Below are positions 22,058 through 34,847 of a stretch of DNA of 64,000 nucleotides, piece after piece. A model generated the notes under the pieces. It was not told where the DNA came from. It did no database searches and worked only from the letters and a program-made list of their open reading frames with translations. The DNA comes from Phyllostachys edulis (taxonomy: Eukaryota; Streptophyta; Magnoliopsida; Poales; Poaceae), in the NCBI GenBank assembly GCA_036346405.1, contig CM070561.1, positions 6,512,834 through 6,576,833 of the forward strand. Reading direction: 5' to 3'. Each line of letters opens with the position of its first letter. The stretch's first letter is position 1. A program made the translations under genes and the position numbers.

Positions 22058-22065
22058 TATTTATA
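22058..22065 (-). promoter_or_regulatory. MULE-1 core promoter (TATAAATA)
   Basis: On the minus strand CGGCTATAAATACC is followed by a CT-rich leader and CTCGTCGCTGAGAA. The same layout and much of the sequence occur in MULE-2 (47618-47710), which supports a real transposase promoter. Confidence 0.7.
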
Positions 22066-22480
22066 GCCGAGCGGAGGAGGAGTCGCGGCGTTGGCGCCAG
22101 GAATTCCGTAAGCGTTGGCGCCGGAATTTCTGGACGAGGCGACAGATGTGCGGAAGAGGGACGGTGGGAAAGATGGCCACTACGATGTTTTTTAATTCTC
22201 CGCAAAACACTTCGGGTGGGTGGCGGGTGTTCTGGCGCAAGGTGTGTTGCGGCGGGGTACATGAAGTCGGGAGGGTGTTGCGAGAACAATTATGAATGAA
22301 TAAAATTATAGAAAATTTACACAAACAAGTACACAGTATCGGAAGGCTCCATAAAAAATTTCATAATTTTTTAAAATCATTTGCTATATTTTAAAATTCA
22401 TCCAAATTTCAACCTAAAACTAACTAACCTAACTAATTAACTAATCTAACTAACATATGCACTAATTAACCTACTGTTTG

Positions 22481-23069
22481 TGTGGCGTATGGTGGGCATG
22501 CGCCAAGGAGGGCTGGCGCATGGCCACCATGTGCCAGTGATTGAGGTGGCGGGCACGCGTGGTGGTCGTGCACCGGCGGTGCTACATCTGTAAATACTTC
22601 ATCGCCGTGGTCAGATCTGTAAATATGCGATGAAAAAGCGCAGATACGTACGGTGCTACATCTGCAAATACTTCACCGCTGTGATCAGATCTGTAAATAT
22701 GCGACAAAAAAAAACACCGTATCTGCTAAAAGTTGTTCTGTACTCTGCATGTGATGTGCCGGTGCACGTATTTGAAGTGAGGGCGGCGATATATACCGAT
22801 CGTCGTCAAAAAGGTCTAAACGGTCGTGTGTCGCCATTCGATCAACTGGAAGGTTTGGTTCCATGCGTCTCATTTTTGATGATCTCACAGGTCCTTTTTT
22901 ATCTTCCATTTCGAAATGGCAATGATGAACCCTAGGCGTCATTGGATCATTGTGCGGCCACGATTACTTTGCACGGTGGTTATGATTATCCTGTGATGTC
23001 ATCTGACCGTTCAACCCGAATAGGAAAATTGATACCAGGAAATCGCTCAGATCCATCTTAGCAGTACCT
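22481..23069. other. Intergenic stretch with GC palindromes and a 74-bp duplication
   Basis: 22485-22560 contains GGCATGCGCC...GGCGCATGGCC-type inverted repeats. A unit starting GGTGCTACATCTG occurs at 22578 and again at 22652 (period 74). These look like transposon terminal or subterminal repeats, possibly of MULE-1. No ORF is supported. Confidence 0.45.
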
Positions 23070-23343
23070 AGAGTATGTACAATAGTATAGATAGCTGTTG
23101 TTTATAATTTTTTTTATATTATCTATAGACAGCACTAAAGATTGTTTCTATAATTGATTGTCTTTTTATATGTCTCTATAGATAGCTCCTCTATGTACAA
23201 TATATTTCGTTTCTCGTATTATAGTCGACTACTGCACGAGAGACGACCCAATTCTCTATACCCATCCCCTCTCCTCCACACCATCCCGTGTCCTACGTAT
23301 CAATGCTTACAGACAGCTGACGTCATATCATTGTACATACTCT
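23070..23343. mobile_element. MITE, about 274 bp
   Basis: The terminal inverted repeats read AGAGTATGTACAAT...at the left and the complement (TTGTACATACTCT) at the right, with further inverted similarity inside (CTATAGA...TCTATAG). Size and AT-richness fit a MITE. The flanks do not give a clear target duplication, so the superfamily is not assigned. It sits about 0.9 kb upstream of the HAK TATA box. Confidence 0.65.
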
Positions 23344-24237
23344 TAATAGGGTGCTTGAAGGTTCCATTGTTTTAGTGAATAAAATGGTTCAGCATTTAGA
23401 AATAATATTTTACAAATTTGTATCACACCATCTAGAATGTGATGCTTCATTCAAGCAATCAAACATATAGCTGATTTTTTCTTAAATCAAATCATACAGA
23501 CAAGAAAACACGCCTTGATTGACCACCACAGACGCCTTATCTGCGACTGCGAGTCTTAGCTGGTAGTCTGGGGGATTCGCAACAAAGCAGAGAGCTAGCT
23601 CACGCGGAACACGGCGACATTCTTGACCTTAACCGGTCGTTAGCTTGCCACAATAGCCAATGGTACGTTAGGATCACGACACAGCCCGTACAAGAAGACG
23701 TGTAGATTAAAAAATATGATTAGGTCGCTAATGATTCCAGTTTTCTAGTGCACGAACGAGACACGAATCGTATTCATATGGTGTGGGATTGAATGTGCCT
23801 GTTAGGTCTACGTACCGATCGCCGCGCACATTCCGATTAAGATGGCAGGAGTTGAAGACACACAGACTGTAAGAAGTTCGCGCACCACACGTGGATCTAC
23901 AGTCGGCCTCTGCGCAGTAAATCCCCAGCGCTCGTGATGAAATGCACCGTGGGGGGCGCGGGGCCCCACCCTTTGGACCCGCCGTGCACGAGCGCGTGCA
24001 AGCAAGCCCACCTAGCACTGACACCCTGGCCCACCAATCCCCCGTCCACCATCCTTGACCCACCCACCAGAGACATGCCCACCCTAAACCTCACGGCCCG
24101 GGGGCCCGCCCGCCTGCCCGCCCGCCCGCCCGCCGCCTCACCACGCTGCTCCTACGCGACGTCGAGACGGCGACGTGAGCACCAAGCGCTCTCCCAGTCA
24201 CCCCCTTGCTCGCCCTCGTCTCCGGGCCCGCGCCTTC
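23344..24237 (+). promoter_or_regulatory. HAK gene upstream region
   Basis: No ORF is supported. A (CCCG)n tract lies at 24105-24137, and GC content rises sharply from about 23930 towards the gene, as in grass promoters. No specific regulator site is claimed. Confidence 0.4.
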
Positions 24238-24246
24238 TATAAAACT
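24238..24246 (+). promoter_or_regulatory. HAK TATA box
   Basis: CTATAAAAC precedes a CT-rich stretch (24266-24290) and the start codon at 24444 by about 200 bp, the usual spacing for a plant gene with a leader of about 170 nt. Confidence 0.65.
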
Positions 24247-24443
24247 AGACGAGGGGAAGCTTCTCTCTTCTTCCTGCTACAACTCCCCGCCGTTTTCTCA
24301 GGCTCTCCTGCTCGGCGCGCGAGCCCATGGGCGCAGCACCACTGGTCTCGATTTGATCAGCTGTATTTAGCTTTCGCTGCTGCTCCGTGTAGCTGTCGTC
24401 GCGCTTGCTGCTTCTTCCATTGGCGTGGAGGCCGGGAGTCCAA

Positions 24444-27400
24444 ATGGACGAGGAGATCAACGCCGCCGCGCGGCAGGTAACGGCTCGCCCCATCTCCGTG
24501 CTGTAAACTCTCGGCTCGAGCGCGCGGATTTTGTTGGGTTTCGAGAAGGGTTGCAGTTTTTTCTAGTGATTCGATGGTCGTCGCGCGATTTGGAACGCGA
24601 GATGATGCGGTTGTCGTTTGGATTTTACAAGATATTTGGAGGAGTTGCCCTTGTCCGATTTCGATTGCGCGATTTGGAGCGGAGGCAAAAAAAAAAAAGG
24701 CCACCGAATGCGAGACGGTGCGGGTGTTCACTTGTGCTGGTCGATTCGCTGCATCATTGATCTGTTAAGTCCATGCGTATCATGTGATTGAATCGGGTCA
24801 ACTGTTTGGTTGGTGCTTGCTCAATGCTCATGGTGACCATGACCCGCCCATTTTTTTCACCTTTTTACAGCACTGACGCATCGTTATCACAAATTTTTAT
24901 TGAGATGTGTACAGTTTTTTTTTTAATTTCGAATTTTGAAATTCTTATAGGTTACAGTTGGTAATCCCTAATACAACAAAAGTTTCAGCTATTAGTTTAT
25001 CCAATTTTCGCCAAGATCACTGGAAATTTGACTTGGCATTGCATTTACCGTTTGTTTTGGGTACTGGATCAGTGATGTTCACCGAGTCTGTGTCTCAGCA
25101 AACAGTTTCCGATAGTTGTTATTCACAGGCTTGCCGTGCTGGTGGTTGTTCGTTTGCAGGACCAGTGGAAAAGTTACTGCAAAACTCTCTCCCTACTAGC
25201 ATTTCAGAGCTTTGGTGTGGTGTATGGAGACTTGAGTACGTCGCCTCTGTACGTCTACGAAAGCGCATTGTCTGGGAGGCTGAACAATTACCGTGATGAG
25301 GCGACAATATTTGGATTGTTCTCGCTGATATTTTGGACCTTGACACTCCTTCCGTTGCTGAAGTACGTCATAATTGTCTTGAGTGCTGATGATAACGGGG
25401 AGGGTGAGTAACTTCATATCAGTACGTTTTGTTATGGACATTCTAATGGAAATGCATACGTTGTGTCCCAATTTTGGCTGTTGAATTTCCAGAAAGTGCT
25501 AGCGTAGCTTAGATCATGCATAACTTCTGTAGGCTATCAGGAGTACAGAAAAGACCAAGTTCTGTAAATATGTTGCTCCTCCGCTTTGTTACTGATTGTA
25601 AATGTTTTATACAGGTGGAACATTTGCTTTGTACTCACTTCTTTGCAGGCATGCAAAGTTCAGTCTGCTTCCAAACCAGCAAGCGGCAGATGAAGAGCTA
25701 TCAACGTACTATCAGCCTGGAGTTGGTCGCACAGCTATTTCCTCTCCATTCAAAAGGTTTCTGGAGAAGCACAAGAAGCTCCGGGCCTGTTTACTTCTCT
25801 TTGTTCTATTTGGCGCATGCATGGTGATAGGTGATGGTGTCCTTACGCCCAGCATGTCCGGTATGCATGACATGTCCCTGTTTCTTAGCTTTGTCTATCT
25901 ATCTCCCTCTTTTTAGTAATTCAATCAATACATGCTTTTACATGTGGATGATTTCGTTGTTATCAAGTCTTTTGTTGTGCCTGCTGCAGTTTTGTCAGCT
26001 ATCTCTGGGCTACAAGACCCTACCTCAGGAGGATTATCAGATGGTATGCATTGGTTCATATTTTCTACTGCTTAGGATTACAAGCTCTATGTTTTTTGTG
26101 GATGCAGCTTATTTTCTGTCTCTCTAGTCCTAAGTTCGCCTGTGTTGCTAGATGTAGTTTCTCTGGATCTGGCTAAATCTTCAGTTGTCTGCAGTTTGTC
26201 CCTTTTCTTTTACCTTCGTTCTGTCGAACTCTGGTTATCTGACTACTGTCATAGGCCGGAGATGTAATGGGTTGTCTCCAGTATCTAAAAAAAGGGTTGC
26301 TAAATAATTTTTGTTATCATAATTTCCCCTAACATCAATATGTTCTAATCATGACATATTTGTAGCAAACTATCTTAAGAAGGTGCTCCATCTAGTCATG
26401 CTTGTAGATATTCAGGATCTGAGTTTAGCTGAAGCTTTGTAGGTTGAGATGGAATTCAGCAATCAAACATCTCCATACTTCTCTTGATTGATCTCTTCTA
26501 GCTTTGGGGTCGTATGTTCAGTGCTGAAATCAATTTCTAATTTAATGGCCTCGTGATTTGTCAAATGGATATCTGTTGCCAGATTAAGCTATCTGAATTC
26601 TGAAATAAGATAACCTTTTGGTTTTTAATATGTCCTAATAGGCTAACAATTGGGCCACTCTCATGTTTAATATCTATTTGCACAATTTTTCAACATTTAC
26701 TTGAGTAAACCTTCTAGCATCAGGAATTTATCTTTTGGTTTCTAACTTGAGAAGTAGCCTTTCTTTTGGTTTCTAGCATCAGGAATTTTCTATAATTTTT
26801 TTTGTCATGTGCTTATTTGCCATGGTTCAAGTAAGTTGGTAGATCAAACTGGTAATGGGAATTTGAAAGAACTGAAATACACAATTTTTCAATAGAAGCA
26901 TCAAGATGCAAATTTAGTCTGGAAAACATAGTAGAAACATCTTGGTCTGATCTGGTAAGACCTTGATTCCAACTAAACTTTCGGGCTGCAACAATTTAGT
27001 GTAGATTAAGCCTGTTAGATTAGTTTTTCAATCTGTGCAATTTTATTTTGAAGGAGCATATAAGTTTTTTTGGTGCAATATTAGCGGCCATTACTAGTGG
27101 TTTCTTTCAGTGAATGGCATTCACTGCCTTAACTAACTTGCTGTTATACAGGTTGGGTGATATTCATTGCATGTGTTGTGCTTGTGGGCCTGTTTGCCCT
27201 GCAACACCGAGGAACTCATAGGGTGGCATTCATGTTTGCCCCTGTTGTCGTACTCTGGCTCTTGAGCATCGGCGCAATTGGGCTATATAATATCATCCAC
27301 TGGAATCCCAGAATATGTCTTGCTCTTTCTCCACATTATGTTGTAAAGTTTTTCAAGATAACAGGGAAAGATGGCTGGCTCTCTCTTGGAGGAGTACTGC

Positions 27401-29796
27401 TTGCTATGACAGGTGAATTTGAATAGGACTTTTATCTGGGTGAAACCATTTATTATGAATGAATAGTTTGTCTTAGGAATATTTGTAACACATGTAGGTA
27501 CTGAAGCTATGTTCGCTGATCTTGGCCACTTCACTGCCACATCTATCAGGGTATGCAGAACTGTACATATGAGTTGCGAGTTGCCACCTATGTTATTAAA
27601 GCTATATTTGTCAAAAAAATTCATAGTGATTCCAGATCTTTTCCTGCTTGTAGTTGGCTTTTGTCGGCGTCATATATCCCTGTCTTGTGCTGCAATACAT
27701 GGGGCAGGCTGCGTTTCTTTCCAGAAACATGTCAGCTGTAGAAGATAGTTTTTACCAATCTATTCCAAGTAAGCTTCCGAACTCCAAGCATATTTTGGAA
27801 TATTTTCTTCATATGTTGGCAAGAATAGTCAAGTTATATCGCATCATGTTTGCAGGACCTGTCTTTTGGCCTGTGTTTGTCATAGCAACTCTTGCTGCAG
27901 TTGTGGGCAGCCAAGCTATTATATCTGCAACCTTTTCTATTGTTAAGCAGTGTCTTGCTTTGGGATGCTTTCCGCGGGTGAAGGTTGTGCATACATCAAG
28001 GTGGATCTATGGTCAGATTTACATACCTGAGATTAATTGGATTCTGATGGTTCTTTGTCTAGCTGTGACAGTTGGCTTCCGTGACACAACAGTCATCGGA
28101 AATGCTTATGGTAAGTTTTTATCATTTCAATACTGTAGGAACTAGGAACTGAGCAAATCATATGGAATACATGAATTTTGTTCTAGAACCACACGGCTCC
28201 ACTATTAACAGAATGTGCATACACTTCCCTGCGTTCAAAACCTACGTTTCTGGGCATTAACCTCTCTAATTCTAGTCCACTCTCTTATATTTACTGACTG
28301 CTCATTGCTGTCATGTAAATTTGACTTTATCATTCATGGTTGAATGACTAAAGGGTTAAAAGAAATGTGCAGCTATAAATGGTTGAATGTGCAGCCACAG
28401 TGGACAATAGTTATGTAGTTCGAATAGCTCCCTGGCAGTTGTAAAAAAGAAAAAGAAAAACTTCCTGGCTCCCTCTCATTGGGAAAAGTAGGCCCACCAG
28501 TTTGGTCAAAAAAAAAAAAACGCCCACCAGTTGTTAGTTTTCTTGGATAGGTTACTGGTGATGCATCGCCTTGCCTTAATTTGCCGTGATGACCTTGTGT
28601 GCCTTTATTTTCATGAGTTCTGCATGCTGGATTTGGCCATGATTAACCTTTGCTGCCTTTGTGCTACTATTCTTCTAATTATAAATAATTTCCTCTGCAT
28701 GGTCTCAGGTCTTGCGTGCATCACTGTGATGTTTGTTACCACGTGGCTGATGGCATTGGTTATCATATTTGTGTGGCAAAAGAATGTCCTGCTTGCCTTG
28801 TTATTCCTCGTATTCTTTGGGTCAATCGAGTCCATCTATCTGTCGGCAGCAGTCATGAAGGTTCCTCAGGGAGGATGGGCTCCGATTGCGCTTGCTCTGG
28901 TGTTCATGTTTGTCATGCACGTGTGGCACTACGGTACACGGCGGAAGTACCTGTTTGACCTCCAAAACAAGGTTTCAATGAAATGGATCCTAGCACTTGG
29001 CCCGAGCCTTGGAATCGTGCGTGTCCCAGGAATTGGCCTCATTTACACAGAGCTGGTGACCGGGGTGCCTTCCATCTTCTCTCATTTCGTCACCAACCTA
29101 CCTGCATTTCACCAGGTTCTGGTCTTCGTCTGCGTGAAGTCCGTTCCAGTGCCCTATGTTCCGACAGACGAACGGTACCTTATCGGACGGATTGGCCCCA
29201 GAGACTACCGGATGTACCGGTGCATTGTGAGGTATGGTTACAAAGATGTTCAGAAAGACGACGAGAACTTTGAGAACCACCTGGTGATGAGCATTGCCAA
29301 GTTCATTCAAATGGAAGCCGAGGAAGCTGCCTCTTCCGGAAGCTACGAGTCATCAACGGAGGGAAGAATGGCAGTCATACACACCGCTGACACGACCGGA
29401 ACCGGGCTGGTCGTGAGGGCCTCCAACGATGAGGCGGGCACCTCCCTGACCAGGAGCAGCAAATCAGAGACACTCCAGAGCCTGCAGTCCATCTACGAGC
29501 AGGAGTCCGGCAGCATGAGCCGCCGTCGCAGGGTCCGTTTCCAGATCTCCGAGGAGGAGCAGATCGAGCCGCAGGTGAGGGACGAGCTTTCCGACCTCCT
29601 GGAAGCCAAGGAGGCCGGCGTCGCGTACATCATCGGCCACTCCTACGTCAAGGCGAGGAAGAACTCCAACTTCCTCAAGACGTTCGCCATCGACTACGCC
29701 TACTCTTTCCTCCGGAAGAACTGCAGGGGCCCCTCGGTGACGCTGCACATACCCCATATCAGCCTCATCGAGGTCGGTATGATCTACTATGTGTAG
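24444..29796 (+). CDS. HAK/KUP/KT-family potassium transporter, 9 exons, 782 aa
   Basis: Exons: 24444-24476, 25160-25403, 25615-25860, 25990-26043, 27152-27412, 27498-27550, 27654-27768, 27856-28110, 28709-29796. All use GT-AG sites and the phases join to 2349 nt, an uninterrupted 782-aa protein of normal family length. Exon 1 gives only [11 protein letters not shown]. Family hallmarks are [12 protein letters not shown] (31-42) in TM1, ADDNGEGGTF (87-96), [10 protein letters not shown] (165-174) and [11 protein letters not shown] (281-291). About 12 membrane segments end near residue 491, followed by a long cytosolic tail finishing GMIYYV as usual. The role is K+ (H+-coupled) transport at plasma membrane or tonoplast. 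It resembles the clade of rice HAK2-like proteins, but I do not assign a member number. No defects are seen; TPSMS replaces the usual TPAIS. Confidence 0.93.
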
Positions 29797-30053
29797 AGAG
29801 GTCTGCAAATCTGCAGCAGGTCCAAGTTGAGCGCTGCTTGGTCCATCTGTTGAATGTGCTTGTCGTTCTGTCTCGATAGCTTTGGATATGGCTGTTTTGA
29901 ACTCAGCCTTGTGCTGAACAAGCACCTCAGTGTAATTTTGTCTGTTCTTGTATATCTGTAGCTTCGCCGAGTTAATCAAGCGATGTAAAGATAGCAGCCG
30001 AATTAGCTGCCACCGTCTGAATGACTGAATTCCGGTGCCTCGGTGGCATTGTA

Positions 30054-30059
30054 AATAAA
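30054..30059 (+). terminator. HAK polyadenylation signal
   Basis: AATAAA lies 258 nt after the stop, in an AT-rich, T-rich stretch. The 3' UTR would end near 30080-30110. Confidence 0.5.
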
Positions 30060-30237
30060 TTTCGTTCATGATAGCAAACAGCGTGGCTACAAGTTTGAAC
30101 ATTCTTTGCTAGTATCAGTACCTTCCTTACCACCTCTTCGAACAAGCACTATCTCAGCATGAAACGAACAATGAAGAATGTCTTGTGATTTTCCTTACTA
30201 GCGTTGGAATGCAGCATGACAATACGGGAATGGCTTC

Positions 30238-33200
30238 TGTGAGAACCCGCGTAATTAGATTTAATCGCGTAATAGTAACCGGTAGTTAGCGATAATAAAT
30301 CCTGTTTTAGCGGTAAGCTAACGATAGAGTTAAGACCGTGGTTAAGCAGTTAGTTTGTTGTCAACTCGTTGGTTTAGTGGGTTTCGTTTCGCGAGCATTG
30401 CATTTCTATCAATAGAACCACCATGGCATCATTTCATCATTCCACCATTCATGCAGTCTCATCATTCAAGCACAAGTAGTCATTTGCATTCAATTAGTGC
30501 AGCAGTAGAATCAAGGCAGTAAATTAATTTGCATTTTCATTCTCATTAGATAAGCAAATCAATAAGTACATTGTTTGCATTGTAGTCTGTACATCAATCT
30601 TTTTGGTGCATTGTAGCACTCGACGGTAGGCAGACCTCCAGCATTCCTTGTTTTCTCTCTCCTCTCTCCCACCGTTCATAGCATCAACACACAGTAGCAG
30701 CAGCAAGCCCAGAGTACTCATCCATTCTCCCCTCCTATCCATTCCTTAGCATTAGTACACAGCAGCAGCACCAAGGACACTCCCCTACGCGCAGCCCCTA
30801 TAGCTTGGATGCCATTCATCCCCCTTCCCCATCACGAGCACAACAGCAGCAACATCCAGCTCCTCAAAAAGGCCCCAGCCACCATTCTTCCCCTAGATGG
30901 CAGCACATTCACCCCAGTTTGCTCATTCATCCCCCCAAGCCATTCATTTCCCCAGTAGATCATCCCCCATCTCGGTCTGACACTACATTCATCCCCAGTA
31001 GTAGGCCCGAAGATCCAGAGGCTTCTTCACCCCATTCATCCCCCTTTCACAACAACTCATTCATTCACATACCCAAAGTCTTACAGCTTGCATTCACGGG
31101 AAGAGCAAGGAGGCCGGAGAAGCCAGGAGCCGGGAAGGCGAACCGGGGAGCTCGGCGGCGACGCCAGGACCACAGGAGGGAGACCGCATCCCCACCGCCG
31201 GCATCATCACCCTGCACACAGCCGGCCACCCTTGTTAATCATCAACCCCAAAAACCAACTCAAACCCCACCCGCCATGTACAACATTTGCATATTGAGTT
31301 TTCTCAGTAGTAGTTTAGCCATCAGTCATCACAGAGCAGTAGGGGAGGGGTTGAGAGAGATTAAGGTGGCTTTGTACCTCGGTAGCGATGAATCCAGCAT
31401 CCATCTCCTACTCCCGTGGCTGCACCATCTCAATCAACCATCATGCTCCTGCATGCCTGAATCATCAACTAGTATCAATTCTTAGCGGGCCATGGCGTGA
31501 GCGGCGGCCGAAGCAGCGAGGGTCGGGCTCATGGGAAGCGGCAGGCGCGACGATCTTTGGAGTGGCGGCGGACCAAAGGTTAAGGTGGCGGAAGGCGGAG
31601 CAGGCGGGCCGGGCGGGCCGGCACTCGAGGAGAACCAAGCGGAAGAGGAGCCAGGCGGCGGCTAGTAGGGTGGCGGCGGCGTGGGAGAGAGGCGTCAGAC
31701 GCCGAGGCGAAGCGGCAATGCGGAGCCGTGAGAACCCAGGGCGGTGGCGTCGGTTTGGGGGAGAGGGTGGAGAATCTTGGGGGAGAGAGAGTGAGGTTTG
31801 GAGGAAGAAGGTGTTGTGTGTGTGCTGTGTTGTGTGGGTCGTGTGCGTGCGTGTGTGAGTTGGGGCCGGCCGAGAGGGGTAGAGAGAGAGAGGGAGAGAG
31901 GGAGAGAGAGAGAGGGATTAGGGTGAGATTAGGGGTAGGATTAGAAAGAGATTTAGGACTTCAGGTTTAGAAGTATTATTAGGACTTGGGTAAGTGTTAA
32001 TTATCTGTTGTGATTATTGTTTATTCCGGTAGCTTTTGTCAATTAATTGTTGTTAGCTGTCTAGCTCTTGCGACTAATTATTTTTAACGTGCATCTTGTA
32101 GAATTAACCAACTTAAAATTACTCTGTGAATTAAGTTGCTAGATAAGTTGCGTAGCATTTATTTCTGTGGTTAATAGACTAGTTAGCCTGTGTAGCAATC
32201 TTGCGCGCCGCTGATATTTAGTCAGGTCATTTGAGCTGTTAATCTTGTTAATTTATTTAGTTAAGCGGGAACCTCGGGTCTCGACCTTAGTGCGCATAGA
32301 TAGTAGAACAATCATTTTGGGAAGTGCTAACTTAGTAGAGATCTCGAAAAGTTTTATTTAAATTAAATTGTGCTAACAATTAGAAGTCACTAACTTAGGT
32401 ATTTATTATATCACTCAAAATCAACTACGTATTTACTTATATTATTATTCGTGCTACCGTGTTGCTACAGAGGACGAACCAGCACCGGCAGGAGAAATTG
32501 ATCAGAGATTCGTCGACGTCAATCTTTCCTACAACTCCAAAGGCAAGCAATCCTCTTGATCATAAACATAGTTAATTTAAATGTAAACCGTATATTGCAC
32601 TATATGTTTATTGCATCAAAATTGTTTTCTCAAAACTTAAATCAATGATTGAGATGAAAATGATTAAGATGAATATGAAGAAAATGAGAATGAGAAAGAA
32701 AGAAAGAAATGAGAATTAATATGTGGGTAAAAGGGGCCTGGCGTGAAACGCCACTACGGCACGGCGGCAACGGCGGCGATGATGAGGTAAGAGGTGGGCC
32801 CCTTTTTACATATGGTTATAATATAAGGACAAACAAAACTCTTGCTCGATGCAAGCGTAAATTGATACCAACAATTTTCTCGTTTAGTGAGGCGAAAATG
32901 CTACCTTGTTACGTGACTATGCTCTCCACAATGGGTAAGTATTATGTGTGAGTGTGATGGAGGAACCCAGGACCGGTAGGAGAAGTTCGAAGTGGGAGAT
33001 CCAAGTATTTGGCGCTAAGGTGGAGTGTTGAGTCACGAGGATAGAAGCGCCTCAACCAACATTCTTGGAACTTCGGTGTATGGCGAGGTCGTGGCGTGAT
33101 TTAATCAGCACCGATGGAAAGTAATGGGTGGAGACTTAATCACGTAACCTGGAAAACGTTCTGTATTCTGAACTCGAACCCGCATCAAAGGAAATGCAGG

Positions 33201-33901
33201 GGACCCGACTCATTTAGAGCTCGAGAATGACTATGGGTAAAGTGGTACAAAGCTGCAGCGATGCTATATCAAATCATGAATTCATGCCAGTCTCCTGGAT
33301 TGGAGTCTACGGGAACCGTCGGGGGTCTTTCTTCTCTCCGAGTAATAAGTAGTATTTTCAGTATTAAAAATTTGCCACATAATGTTTTAATAACTTATTT
33401 TCAGAAGGAGATGATTTAGAAAATGTGATAACAACTAGAGATAGTCATCCAATGCATTCTTTGCTATTAATGCTTGCTGAGTACACTCGTGTACTCAACC
33501 TTGTTAGTATTCTCCTTTGTAGATCCTAGTCCGGCCGGGAACTATCCCGAGTGGGGCGAAGGATAATCTGATCAAAAGCAATTGCGGGAGGAGGCGCAGA
33601 CTACGAGGACCAAGGCAAAATGGGCGCTATGTTTGACGCGTGGGACGAATGGGCGGCCGAGACTTCAGTGCTTACGAGAGAGGCGGTGAAGCTCCTTTTG
33701 TAGTCAGATATATCTAGGTACTAAGAACCATAACTGGCGTGGCTATTCTTTGGAATAAAAGGTGCGTTTCTATCTTATTGTTCTGCTGCGTAACCTGGTA
33801 AAGGCTTACTATTCGTTGGAGCAGTGTTTTACTGAGCAAACGAATAGTAATTCGTATGCCTAAGTGTGATTACCCCTGGGGTAATGACACGGGGTGTCAC
33901 A
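30238..33901. mobile_element. Solo LTR, 3664 bp, with perfect 5-bp target duplication
   Basis: The ends are TGTGAGAACCCG and CGGGGTGTCACA. GCTTC occurs immediately on both sides (30233-30237 and 33902-33906), proving a single integration unit. No gag, pol, PBS or PPT lies inside. It contains GC-rich and (GA)n/(GT)n-rich parts (31820-31915) and long AT-rich stretches, like the long LTR at 5203, so a gypsy origin by LTR-LTR recombination is likely. ORFs inside (for example 30805-31485) have no recognisable domain. Confidence 0.85.
31832..31920. repeat. (GT)n and (GA)n microsatellites in the solo LTR
   Basis: A GTGTGTGT-rich run at about 31812-31860 is followed by GAGAGAGAGGGAGAGA runs at 31880-31917. 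Simple repeats only. Confidence 0.75.
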
Positions 33902-33906
33902 GCTTC

Positions 33907-34847
33907 ACACACGATGCTTTGATTACGATTCTAACTCATGTGACCACGGAGCTAGTTCTCGCGTGTGGGATCGGATATCTCTAGGAGGGCCAGAGTAGTT
34001 TCTCCCGCGGTTGGTGAGCACGAAACGTTAAATCCGTGCGGAGGAGGCCGGCCTTGAGGCCCGGCGACAGAGGCGAAGAGTGCTAGGGCGGCTCTTTCAT
34101 GATGCGCCAAGTCGCGAGGAGCTAGCCGTCCATGATCGCCTAAGCGGGAGGCGGAAGGCCCGCGTGATTTCACGTTTTCTATTGGCTCTTGAAAGCAATG
34201 CTGTTTTGTTACTTTTTTATTCACGTTGCTGTTGGTTGAAAGTGACGCATGAAAGCAAATGCTTTTTTATTAGTTTTTTATTCAGCAGTTTTCGCGCTCA
34301 GCTAGAGCGGAATGTTGCCATTTTCTTACCGCGCTCGTGCGGCGCGGAAGCTGCCCGGCCCCACCACGTTCCGCGCCCGCTCGGGTTCCGCGCGGGATGA
34401 ACACTTTCCGCGCTCACCGACCGCGGAACGAGGCACGTGTCACCGCCGCATTCTTCCGCGGTCAAGACAGGGCTAGAATTGCAAATACGATACGGTGAGG
34501 ACTATTTTTGCATTTACATGGCACCACGGGGCCAAATCAAAAAAGAATTCGACGGTTCATTTCCGACTTCCGAGTTTTGGATAAATTTTGTTGTTCGCTC
34601 GACCAAACCTTGCAAAGTTTCCTCGGAATAACTCAAATCGGTGGCTTGGTGGTGGGAGCGATGACGGTTCATTCCCATCTACCTCGGTTCGATCTGGGAT
34701 CAACACAGTGGGCTTTGCTTTTATTTATTAGAGTACACATGTATATTCAGTGAAAAAGCGTGTTTCCGCGTTACGCGTGGTCAAGCCTAAAAAATTCCTG
34801 ATATCTGTAGTGGACATGAAGACGTCTGTAGTGTGTGCGTACTCCTT
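33907..34847. other. Intergenic, no supported gene
   Basis: GC-rich short stretches with a CACGTG motif at 34434 and two similar T-rich phrases (GAAAGCAA...TTTTTTATTCA at about 34190 and 34252). No ORF, splice pattern or repeat ends that I can support. Confidence 0.4.

Larger units (their letters stand above)
17863..22480 (-). mobile_element. Mutator-like element copy 1 (MULE-1), decayed
   Basis: From right to left it holds a promoter with TATA at 22058, a spliced leader, an AT-rich repeat intron (about 21230-21885), a MURA-type transposase (about 21188-18645) and a second GRF-zinc-finger-like gene (about 18630-17925). Organisation and sequence parallel MULE-2 at 47.6-52.5 kb. The 3' end stops inside a duplicated unit at 17863, so terminal repeats are missing there. 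The 5' terminal inverted repeat could not be placed; GC-rich hairpins at 22480-22560 may belong to it. Confidence 0.75.

Noticed and set aside
24357..24731. 124-codon minus-strand ORF at the HAK start
   Set aside because: Covers the HAK leader and first intron on the opposite strand; no domain.
29464..30102. 212-codon minus-strand ORF over the HAK 3' end
   Set aside because: Antisense shadow of the conserved last HAK exon plus its 3' UTR.
30805..31485. 226-codon ORF in the solo LTR
   Set aside because: Low-complexity Pro/Ser/His composition inside an LTR with defined ends and TSD. No family recognised.
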